Source of the DNA: Clostridia bacterium
GTDB taxonomy: Bacteria > Bacillota_A > Clostridia > Peptostreptococcales > Anaerovoracaceae
NCBI GenBank assembly: GCA_024403175.1
Contig: JAKSSI010000052.1
Span: forward strand, 1 to 8,113
Reading direction: 5' to 3'
Length of the DNA: 8,113 nucleotides
Below, one piece after another: positions 1 to 6,130 of the stretch. The position numbers and the translations under genes are program-made. The notes below the pieces were generated by a model. The model had not been told where the DNA came from and searched no databases. It worked only from the letters and a program-made list of their open reading frames with translations. How positions within the stretch are numbered: position 1 is the first letter of the stretch; each line of letters opens with the position of its first letter.

Positions 1-782
1 TTAATCATTTCTACTGTAAGCTTCTTCTTTGTCTTTACTACAGCGTCGAGTACTGTAATAGAACCGCTTGTTACAGGAACTCTCATTGCATTACCAACAA
101 GCTTTCCTGCAAGCTTAGGAATTACAAGACCGATAGCCTTTGCAGCACCTGTGCTGTTTGGAACGATGTTAACAGCAGCAGCTCTTGCTCTTCTGAAATC
201 GCCCTTTCTATGTGGTCCGTCGAGAAGCATCTGGTCGCCTGTGTATGCGTGAATTGTTGTCATCATACCAGACTGAATTGGTGCTAAATCGTTAAGAACC
301 TTTGTCATTGGTGCAAGGCAGTTTGTTGTGCAAGAAGCACCGGATACGATTGTATCTGTCTTCTTGAGCTTGTTTTCGTTTACGCCGTAAACGATTGTTG
401 GAACATCATGTCCTGCTGGAGCGGAAATAAGAACCTTCTTAGCACCAGCATCGAGATGAGCCTGAGACTTAGCCTTGCTTGTATAAAAACCTGTGCATTC
501 AAGAACGATATCTACCTTAAGCTTTCCCCAAGGAAGGTTCTTTGCGTCAGCTTCTTTGTAAATCTTAATCTTCTTTCCATCTACGATAAGATGATCTTCA
601 TCACAAGAAATCTTGTGTCCATCCCATCTCTTCTGAGCGCTATCATACTTTAAAAGGTATGCAAGCATATCTGGGCTTGTAAGGTCGTTAATAGCAACTA
701 CCTTAAAACGCTTGTCTCCAAAAATCTTTCTAAAAGAAAGTCTACCGATTCTTCCGAATCCGTTAATAGCAACATTAATCAT
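1..782 (-). CDS. gap: Glyceraldehyde-3-phosphate dehydrogenase, type I (partial, 3' end cut by window edge)
   Basis: Cytosolic glycolytic enzyme that oxidises and phosphorylates glyceraldehyde-3-phosphate to 1,3-bisphosphoglycerate with NAD+. About 260 of the usual ~335-340 residues are visible; the C-terminus lies beyond position 1. Seen directly: the N-terminal Rossmann motif INGFGRIGR (residues 6-14), Asp33 after the second beta strand (in this family an NAD rather than NADP preference), the active-site motif SCTTNCLAP with catalytic Cys151, the general-base His178 in TIHAYTGDQ, and the phosphate-binding stretch around [13 protein letters not shown] (188-200). The ATG at 782 is preceded by a perfect AGGAGG (790-795) with a 7-nt spacer, which fixes the start. 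It follows the ATP-grasp ligase gene on the same strand after 59 bp and may have its own promoter there. The strong ribosome binding site and biased codons fit a highly expressed gene. Identity is very secure. Confidence 0.97.
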   Translation of the reverse strand, partial: MINVAINGFGRIGRLSFRKIFGDKRFKVVAINDLTSPDMLAYLLKYDSAQKRWDGHKISCDEDHLIVDGKKIKIYKEADAKNLPWGKLKVDIVLECTGFYTSKAKSQAHLDAGAKKVLISAPAGHDVPTIVYGVNENKLKKTDTIVSGASCTTNCLAPMTKVLNDLAPIQSGMMTTIHAYTGDQMLLDGPHRKGDFRRARAAAVNIVPNSTGAAKAIGLVIPKLAGKLVGNAMRVPVTSGSITVLDAVVKTKKKLTVEMI

Positions 783-841
783 GTTATTGCCTCCTATATG
801 TAAATCTTTTTATGTAACCTTGATATTATACTATATAAATA
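783..841 (-). promoter_or_regulatory. Short gap leader with strong RBS and a possible -10 box
   Basis: AT-rich spacer between the ATP-grasp ligase stop and the gap start. On the minus strand it contains a perfect TATAAT (825-830) about 43 nt upstream of the gap ATG and an AGGAGG ribosome binding site (790-795). No good -35 is visible at 16-18 bp (the best is TATCCA or TTATCC around 848-854), and no TGn extended -10 is present. A dedicated gap promoter is therefore plausible but not firm. There is no GC-rich hairpin followed by a T run, so read-through from the upstream operon remains possible. Confidence 0.4.
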
Positions 842-2065
842 TTATTTTGGATAATACTTATTGAACTTTCTGTAAAAATTAATCTGACGTGCCTTGAGAT
901 AGAACCAGCGCTTTAATGGCATATCCTTCTTGTAGTTTGTAGAATCGCAAACCTTGCCTTCAGCAACAAGTTTCTTAACCTGAGCCACTTTATCCTTATC
1001 TTTTACAAGCTTGTAAACAAGTCCAAGTGGAACAACATGCCAGAAATGAGGCTTATCAACAACAGTCAGCGGAATATCCTTGTGATAGAGATAGTCATCT
1101 ACAACATACTTAGCCAAGTTATAGCCAGCACCTGTTACTCTGTAGTTAGATCTACCCTGTCTAATATTAATTTCAAACACCTTGTACTGACCATCACGTG
1201 GGTCGAGCTTCATATCGGCATCAGCTAAACCTTCATAACCTATAGCTTCCAGTAAGGAAGAAACCTGATGCATAATTTCAGGGTCGCAAATTGTAAGTGT
1301 AGCTGCGTTATTTCCAATAGCTGTTGGAGTGTGTTCTTCCAAAAGAACATTTCCTAAGTTAAGAAGCTTTGCCTTGTGATCGGAGCCAATGTACATCTGA
1401 AGATCGTATTCGTTAGCATCATCACCAGGGATTAAATCCTGAAGAATCATGTTTCCGCTATAGCCATGCGCATAAATAAGCTTTAATGTATCTACACATT
1501 CCTGACGAGTCTTTGGGAAATATGCCTTCTGGAATCCAGGGAACTTGTATCTATGGAAATCTACGCTATCAGATGCTTTAAGTACGCCAGGGAATGGGAA
1601 ATCTGCATCGATTGATTCAAAATCCATACCAGGCTTGTAGATGAAAGTCTTTGGATAAGGAACATTGTATTCGTCGCAAAGCTTGTAGAAACTTTCCTTA
1701 AGAACAATCTTGTCTAAAACTTCAAGATCGGAATAAGGAATGATGAATCCCATATCTTTTAGTTCGTATTTATTTTCTACAATACGTCTTACGTAGTGGT
1801 CGTTTGTACCAATAAGAATAAGTGTCTTTTCCTTACCGAATTCAGCCATTATTTCCTTCATCTTCTTCATAAAGACTTCAGTTTCATCAAGCTTTGGATC
1901 TTCGATGTAAGTGAAAAGATTTGTAAGGCCTTCACCGGTAATTCCGCCTCTAGCTCTTGCCACCATAACAGATGTAATTCCATATTCTTCATGGAAAGCT
2001 CTTGCCATGCTGTATGTGTTGATATCGCTTCCTAAAAGTATTGGAAGAAAATTCACTTTTTCCAT
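842..2065 (-). CDS. ATP-grasp carboxylate-amine ligase, D-aspartate ligase-like
   Basis: A 407-residue cytosolic ATP-grasp enzyme. These proteins activate a carboxylate as acyl phosphate with ATP and join it to an amine. From memory, the closest characterised relative is the Enterococcus faecium D-aspartate ligase (Asl), which adds D-Asp to the peptidoglycan stem lysine. Shared signatures are the N-terminal FLPILLGSDINTYSMAR (6-22), FYKLCDEYNVPYPKT (126-140), QDLIPGDD (209-216), LLEEHTPTAIGN (241-252), and the metal-binding region DADMKLDPRDG with EINIRQGRS (282-306). Asp284, Glu298 and Asn300 are the likely Mg ligands, Arg302 and Arg305 likely phosphate or substrate contacts, and Lys163 a likely ATP lysine. 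There is no signal peptide or membrane segment. Its ATG overlaps the stop of the LtaS-like gene (TAATG), with a GGGGTGA ribosome binding site inside that gene, so the two are translationally coupled. The family is secure; the substrate is not, since no aspartate racemase is present here. Confidence 0.85.
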   Translation of the reverse strand: MEKVNFLPILLGSDINTYSMARAFHEEYGITSVMVARARGGITGEGLTNLFTYIEDPKLDETEVFMKKMKEIMAEFGKEKTLILIGTNDHYVRRIVENKYELKDMGFIIPYSDLEVLDKIVLKESFYKLCDEYNVPYPKTFIYKPGMDFESIDADFPFPGVLKASDSVDFHRYKFPGFQKAYFPKTRQECVDTLKLIYAHGYSGNMILQDLIPGDDANEYDLQMYIGSDHKAKLLNLGNVLLEEHTPTAIGNNAATLTICDPEIMHQVSSLLEAIGYEGLADADMKLDPRDGQYKVFEINIRQGRSNYRVTGAGYNLAKYVVDDYLYHKDIPLTVVDKPHFWHVVPLGLVYKLVKDKDKVAQVKKLVAEGKVCDSTNYKKDMPLKRWFYLKARQINFYRKFNKYYPK

Positions 2066-4077
2066 TAGTTCACCCCGTATGCGTGTCTGTAATAATCGGT
2101 ATATAAAATTTCTGTTGAAATTGTAAACTTATTTTTAACCATATTGCTGATGCGGTTTACGTAGGCATCATCAACGTTTTCATCGGTCTTCTTTGTTATC
2201 TCGCCAGTTGCAGCGTTGAAGTAAATTTTGTCGCTGATAAAACTGCGGTCGCCTAAAATAGCAATATGTTCAGAGTCTGAAAAAATATCAGTTCCCATTA
2301 AAAGTCTTGAATCAAATTCAGCCCCAAGAAGATTTAAAACTGTAGGAAGAATATCAAGTTCGCACATCATACTATCTACAACTACAGGCTCTTTCATGCT
2401 ATTGCTCCACATAAGAAGGCAACCCTTATACTGGTTAAACTCCTTATCAAAATCAGTAGCTAAAAGATCTTTTCCTGCAAGTTCTGAAAGTTTATCAAGA
2501 CCCAGTGTGTATGGATAATGATCCGGTGTAAGAACAATAAGAGTATTGTCTAAAACGCCTGCTTTATCCAGTTCTTCAATCAGATACTTAACTGCGTATT
2601 CAAGTTCTTCATTGCAAGAAACATAGGCTCTTACAGCTTCCTGATAAGGTAAACCATCGGATACTTCCTTGTTTCTTTTTGCAACATTATTTGTATCAAA
2701 TCTGTACTGCATATGACCACTGAAAGTCAGGTAATATGCACAGAATCTATCAATCTTCCCCTCGGCATTAGGCTTTAAATAATACTGCATAGTTTGCTGC
2801 ATCATCTGAAGGTCTGATGTAGGCCAATCCTCAGTTTTCTTAAGGCCTTTAGTCATGTAGTAGAAATCCATACCAAAGTTTGGATGGGTGTCTTTTCTGC
2901 CGTAATATGTTCCGTAATAATAGTGAAAACCAACGCTCTTAAGTCCGCCAGCTTTAAACAGATTATTTAAAGTGTGCGGCATATAATTATCTTTAGAAGC
3001 CGTGCAACTGTTGTAATCATAGAATGTCTGCCAACCCTTACCAAGTAGCGATGTGTCAGGCAATAATGAATTTAGAAAAGTATATTCAGAGTTGGAAGTG
3101 TTGTCGTTAATTGTGCTGTAGTAATTATTAAACACAAAACCGTCGTGGGCCATTTTCCAAAGGGTCGGTGTGCGCTGCTCATCTATGAGATAGGGAGAGA
3201 ACGATTCACAAACGATTTGAATAACATTGTAATCCTTAAACATACCTGTGTATTCATTCTGACGAGTAGCTTTTTTATTGGCAAAATATTCATCCAATAC
3301 TTTTGTTTTTTCATCCTTATTGGAAGCTGCCAAAGCTGCAAAATCTATATCTTTAATGTTGTAAGGATATTCAATTGCAGCAGGTGTTAAAACTTCTGGT
3401 TCTTCTTCCTTGCCTTCGTCTACAATGCTCCCAGTACCCTTTCCAAAGAGCATATTTCTTATTTCAAGTCTTGTAGAAGTAAGACAACCAAAGTATTTCT
3501 GGCTCTGCGCTAAAACGAAAGTGTTAGTGTATGTATCGTATGGAGAATAGCTGTTTGTTCCAAACATTGTAAGGCAACCCGGCATAAGCGCATGGAAAGC
3601 CGCAATGATAAAAATCTCAAGAATAATCCACTGCATACGCTTTCTTGGATCCATTTTTCTTGTACGCCTTGTATGCTTTGAGTCCTTTCTAAAAAATACA
3701 TTCAAAAGAATTAAAAGTATAAGAGGAACAGCCAAAAGCAGGATATATGGAAGGCTTTCGCCAATGCCAATAAGAGTTTCTTTTTTATAAGTGCTTATTG
3801 CATCAGCGCCCATACCAATCTGAGCAATTGAAAGATAACTCTTAAAAATATGCTGGTAAACAAGCTGCACAGAATAGTAAACGAAAAGTACAACCGTTAC
3901 TACTATTTCCGCAATATTCTTTGCCTTGCCTTTGAATAAATCGCAGATAACAGCAATGGTAAATGCTGCAATAAACCAGAAAGGCCACATAAGACCAGCG
4001 CCTTTTATGGTTCCAGTGCTGCTAAATAAAAAGACATATTCAGATAATGCAATTGTTAAAATAAAAAATGAATACAT
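2065..4077 (-). CDS. LTA synthase-family membrane sulfatase/phosphoglycerol transferase
   Basis: A 670-residue polytopic membrane protein with an extracytoplasmic alkaline phosphatase/sulfatase-fold domain, as in LtaS, which builds polyglycerolphosphate lipoteichoic acid from phosphatidylglycerol. Five hydrophobic helices are visible (about 2-19, 29-47, 55-77, 109-128, 149-166), the LtaS arrangement, followed by a linker and a catalytic domain from about 283. The catalytic set is complete by motif: Glu291 in IVCESF, nucleophile Thr327 in NTSNSEY, His455 in FSGHMQY, and Asp519/His520 in LTPDHYP. The LtaS substrate-binding FWNRD motif appears here as YYGRKD (391-396), so Arg394 is kept but the Trp is Tyr392. 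Length matches LtaS (~650). The start follows the pseudouridine synthase stop by 1 nt with only a weak AGAG-type ribosome binding site, suggesting coupling. It could make lipoteichoic acid, or transfer phosphoglycerol to another glycan or lipid. Family secure, exact product uncertain. Confidence 0.88.
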   Translation of the reverse strand: MYSFFILTIALSEYVFLFSSTGTIKGAGLMWPFWFIAAFTIAVICDLFKGKAKNIAEIVVTVVLFVYYSVQLVYQHIFKSYLSIAQIGMGADAISTYKKETLIGIGESLPYILLLAVPLILLILLNVFFRKDSKHTRRTRKMDPRKRMQWIILEIFIIAAFHALMPGCLTMFGTNSYSPYDTYTNTFVLAQSQKYFGCLTSTRLEIRNMLFGKGTGSIVDEGKEEEPEVLTPAAIEYPYNIKDIDFAALAASNKDEKTKVLDEYFANKKATRQNEYTGMFKDYNVIQIVCESFSPYLIDEQRTPTLWKMAHDGFVFNNYYSTINDNTSNSEYTFLNSLLPDTSLLGKGWQTFYDYNSCTASKDNYMPHTLNNLFKAGGLKSVGFHYYYGTYYGRKDTHPNFGMDFYYMTKGLKKTEDWPTSDLQMMQQTMQYYLKPNAEGKIDRFCAYYLTFSGHMQYRFDTNNVAKRNKEVSDGLPYQEAVRAYVSCNEELEYAVKYLIEELDKAGVLDNTLIVLTPDHYPYTLGLDKLSELAGKDLLATDFDKEFNQYKGCLLMWSNSMKEPVVVDSMMCELDILPTVLNLLGAEFDSRLLMGTDIFSDSEHIAILGDRSFISDKIYFNAATGEITKKTDENVDDAYVNRISNMVKNKFTISTEILYTDYYRHAYGVN

Positions 4078-4078
4078 G

Positions 4079-5005
4079 CTATAAATTCTCTATGTACGAA
4101 AGAGCTGATTTCATATCATCAGGTATATCGGTTTCAACTTCAATTCTCTTACCTGTAACAGGATGAGCAAAATTTAAATAATAGCTATGAAGAGCTTGCC
4201 TTGGCATCCATTCTGGATTTTCAAAATACCCATAAAGTTGTGCATATAATTCGTCGCCAACAAGAGGATGCCCCATATGAGTTAAATGAACTCTTATCTG
4301 GTGAGTACGGCCTGTATCAAGCTTAAGTTCAAGGAAACTAAAGCCCTTCAGCTGACCAAATTCCTTATCGAAAGTATCTAACACTTTAACGTGTGTAATA
4401 GATGGATAGCCGTCTTCCCTAACCATTCTTCTTGCCACATGGTTTGGATCTTTATCAATAGGAAGATCTATTGTCATATCCTTCTCAACAATTCCATGGG
4501 AAATGGCTTTATACTTTTTCACTATGCTATTGTCTGCCATCTGATTCATAATGGCATCCTGGCAGTGAGCGTTTTTGCCAACGATTATAAGGCCGGAAGT
4601 ATACATATCGAGCCTATTTACAAAGCGCAGTTTATATACTTCCCCGCGCTGGTTCATGCGGTAAGTTAAAGCATTTGCTAAGGTTCCTGTTGGGAAGTTG
4701 TAAGTAGGATGAACAATAAGCCCAGCCTGCTTATTAACAACCATAAGGTCGTCGTCTTCGTAAACTACATCTACAGGAATGTCTTCTGGCTCGAAATAGC
4801 TCTTTTCCTCAGGATAAGAAACAGATACCACATCACCAACGTCTACACGCTCTCTAACGTGCACATCTCGGCCATTCATCTTTATGTGGCCCTCTACCTT
4901 TATCTTACGAATAAGTCTTGAGCTTAGCTTTAGCTTTTGCTGAAGAATCTCCTTAACGTATCTTCCTTCGTCTTCATTTGTTGCTGTATAAGAAATGTTT
5001 TGCAT
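4079..5005 (-). CDS. RluA-family RNA pseudouridine synthase
   Basis: A 308-residue cytosolic enzyme that isomerises specific uridines in rRNA or tRNA to pseudouridine. An N-terminal S4 RNA-binding domain (about 1-65, ending in VDVGDVVSVSYP) precedes the catalytic domain. Motifs in order are VVNKQAGLIVHPT (89-101), the active-site loop RFVNRLDMYTSGLIIV (127-142) with catalytic Asp133, KKYKAISHG (163-171), and TGRTHQIRVHLTHMGHPLVG (231-250). The usual HRLD is NRLD here, common among Firmicutes paralogues, and the catalytic Asp is kept. Family members of this length with an S4 domain include RluD and several Firmicutes paralogues, so the target uridines cannot be assigned. The ATG overlaps the cysK stop codon (TAATG) and has no recognisable Shine-Dalgarno sequence, so translation probably depends on ribosomes finishing cysK. 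Confidence 0.93.
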   Translation of the reverse strand: MQNISYTATNEDEGRYVKEILQQKLKLSSRLIRKIKVEGHIKMNGRDVHVRERVDVGDVVSVSYPEEKSYFEPEDIPVDVVYEDDDLMVVNKQAGLIVHPTYNFPTGTLANALTYRMNQRGEVYKLRFVNRLDMYTSGLIIVGKNAHCQDAIMNQMADNSIVKKYKAISHGIVEKDMTIDLPIDKDPNHVARRMVREDGYPSITHVKVLDTFDKEFGQLKGFSFLELKLDTGRTHQIRVHLTHMGHPLVGDELYAQLYGYFENPEWMPRQALHSYYLNFAHPVTGKRIEVETDIPDDMKSALSYIENL

Positions 5006-5931
5006 TATTTATCAAATAATTCTGTTGAGAGATATCTGCTGCCTGTATCTGTAAGAAGAGCAACAATAGTTTTGCCTTCGTTTTCAGGACGCTTTGCCTG
5101 TTCTACAGCGGCCCAAAGAGCTGCTCCTGAAGTAATACCAACTAACATACCTTCTTTTTCAGCCATCATACGACCGAAAACATATGCGTCTTCTTCAAGA
5201 CAACACATAATTTCATCGTAAATCTTTGTATCTAAAACGTCTGGAACAAAGCCGCCGCCTATGCCCTGAAGATTGTGAGGGCCTGCAGGCTGTCCTGATA
5301 AAACAGCGGAATTTTTAGGTTCGATAGCAACAACTTTTACATTTGGATTCTTAGACTTTAAATACTGTCCAACCCCAGTAATAGTGCCGCCTGTGCCAAC
5401 ACCTGCAAGGAAAATATCAACTTTCCCGTTTGTATCTTCCCAAATTTCCGGGCCTGTCGTAAGGAAATGAGCCTTTGGGTTAGATGGATTTACAAACTGA
5501 CCAGCCACAAAACTTCCTGGAATACTCTCCTTAAGCTCCTCGACCTTATCAATTGCCCCCCGCATACCAAGCTTTCCTGGAGTCAAAACCACTTCAGCAC
5601 CATAAGCCTTCATAGTCTTAATTCTTTCAGGAGACATGCTATCTGGCATAACGATAATTACCTTGTAGCCCTTCTTTGCAGCTATTGCGCAAAGACCAAT
5701 ACCTGTATTTCCGGATGTTTCCTCAATAATTGTAGCGCCCGGCTTTAAAAGGCCTGCATCTTCGGCATCTTTAATCATTTGAAGGGCAATTCTGTCCTTT
5801 GCAGAACCTGCAGGATTAAAGCATTCAAGCTTAACCAAAACCTTTGCTTTAAGTCCAAGGCTTTCTTCTATATTGCAAACCTCTAAAAGAGGTGTATTTC
5901 CTACCAGTTGTTCAACACTTTTGTATAACAT
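5005..5931 (-). CDS. cysK: Cysteine synthase A (O-acetylserine sulfhydrylase)
   Basis: A cytosolic PLP enzyme making L-cysteine from O-acetyl-L-serine and sulfide; 308 residues from the chosen start, typical for CysK. Seen: the PLP lysine Lys45 in NPAGSAKDRIA, the substrate-binding TSGNTG loop (72-77), the PLP-phosphate loop GTGGTITG (179-186), EPKNSAVLSG (204-213), GIGGGFVP (223-230), the SGAA motif (268-271) and the C-terminal DTGSRYLST. Two positions differ from the commonest forms: NPAGSAKDR instead of NPGGSVKDR, and DTGSRYLST instead of DTGERYLST. Neither removes a catalytic residue. The frame stays open to TTG at 5937 and GTG at 5934, but ATG at 5931 has the best spacing (9 nt) from AAAGGAA. 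It is the first gene of a tightly packed leftward operon, driven by the promoter at 6018-6046. CysK versus the CysM type cannot be fully excluded, but length and motifs favour CysK. Confidence 0.95.
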   Translation of the reverse strand: MLYKSVEQLVGNTPLLEVCNIEESLGLKAKVLVKLECFNPAGSAKDRIALQMIKDAEDAGLLKPGATIIEETSGNTGIGLCAIAAKKGYKVIIVMPDSMSPERIKTMKAYGAEVVLTPGKLGMRGAIDKVEELKESIPGSFVAGQFVNPSNPKAHFLTTGPEIWEDTNGKVDIFLAGVGTGGTITGVGQYLKSKNPNVKVVAIEPKNSAVLSGQPAGPHNLQGIGGGFVPDVLDTKIYDEIMCCLEEDAYVFGRMMAEKEGMLVGITSGAALWAAVEQAKRPENEGKTIVALLTDTGSRYLSTELFDK

Positions 5932-5940
5932 CACCAAAAA

Positions 5941-5947
5941 TTCCTTT
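5941..5947 (-). promoter_or_regulatory. Ribosome binding site deciding the cysK start
   Basis: AAAGGAA on the minus strand. It lies 9 nt before ATG (5931), 6 nt before GTG (5934) and 3 nt before TTG (5937). TTG is too close, and ATG gives the conventional start codon and N-terminus. GTG cannot be fully excluded. Confidence 0.7.
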
Positions 5948-5959
5948 CTATATTATGCA

Positions 5960-5971
5960 ACAATATATTGT
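5960..5971. repeat. 12-bp perfect palindrome in the cysK leader
   Basis: ACAATATATTGT equals its own reverse complement. It lies about 40-50 nt downstream of the predicted cysK transcription start and just upstream of the ribosome binding site. It could be an operator for a dimeric repressor, but AT-only-core palindromes also arise by chance in such AT-rich DNA. Confidence 0.4.
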
Positions 5972-6017
5972 AACACAGTGATATAATAAATACTATGTTA
6001 GTATAAGAAATAAAACC

Positions 6018-6046
6018 ATTATAGGAACATTTACATTTAATGTTAA
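6018..6046 (-). promoter_or_regulatory. Sigma-A-type promoter of the cysK operon
   Basis: Read on the minus strand: TTAACA (6041-6046), a 17-bp spacer, then a perfect TATAAT (6018-6023). The -35 differs from TTGACA at one base. The expected transcription start is near 6011, giving a leader of about 80 nt before the cysK ATG. No riboswitch-like or T-box structure is evident in that leader, but it contains a 12-bp palindrome (5960-5971). The promoter interlocks with the opposite-facing one at 6030-6058. Confidence 0.72.
6026..6044. repeat. Inverted repeat AACATT-N7-AATGTT across both promoters
   Basis: Two 6-bp arms (6026-6031 and 6039-6044) around a 7-bp centre. They overlap the -35 boxes of both divergent promoters, so a protein bound here would block both. 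It is a candidate operator by position only; no known regulator is recognised. Confidence 0.4.
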
Positions 6047-6058
6047 AGTAACTATAAT
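6030..6058 (+). promoter_or_regulatory. Sigma-A-type promoter of the oxaloacetate decarboxylase operon
   Basis: TTTACA (6030-6035), a 17-bp spacer, and a perfect TATAAT (6053-6058). The -35 has one mismatch to TTGACA. The expected start is near 6065, leaving a ~65-nt leader before the alpha-subunit ATG. Its -35 lies in the spacer of the cysK promoter and vice versa, so RNA polymerase binding to the two should be mutually exclusive. Confidence 0.75.
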
Positions 6059-6065
6059 TAAAAGA

Positions 6066-6079
6066 TAGGTTAATACCTA
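6066..6079. repeat. Inverted repeat TAGGT-TAAT-ACCTA at the predicted transcription start
   Basis: Five-bp arms around a 4-bp centre, placed immediately at the expected +1 of the decarboxylase operon. Repressor operators often occupy this position. It is too short to act as a terminator and no T run follows. Confidence 0.35.
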
Positions 6080-6130
6080 CTATTTCGTTTAAAAACCATA
6101 TTATATATAAAGGTTAAAAGAGGTCTAAAA

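Noticed and set aside
408..653. Plus-strand open frame inside gap
   Set aside because: Antisense to the well-conserved GAPDH catalytic domain, Cys/Ser/Leu-rich with no ribosome binding site.
842..2065. ATP-grasp protein as D-Ala-D-Ala ligase or biotin carboxylase
   Set aside because: Length, the N-terminal LLGSDINTYSMAR and the EINIRQGRS motif match the D-aspartate ligase-like group. The D-Ala-D-Ala ligase and biotin carboxylase signatures are absent, despite the biotin operon nearby.
5979..5987. Extended -10-like TGaTATAAT on the plus strand
   Set aside because: No suitable -35, and it lies inside the cysK leader far upstream of oadA; the promoter at 6030-6058 is much better. It could still be a minor start.
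5932..6130. Riboswitch or T-box in either leader
   Set aside because: Both predicted leaders are under about 85 nt, AT-rich, with no stable long stems, T-box sequence or terminator.
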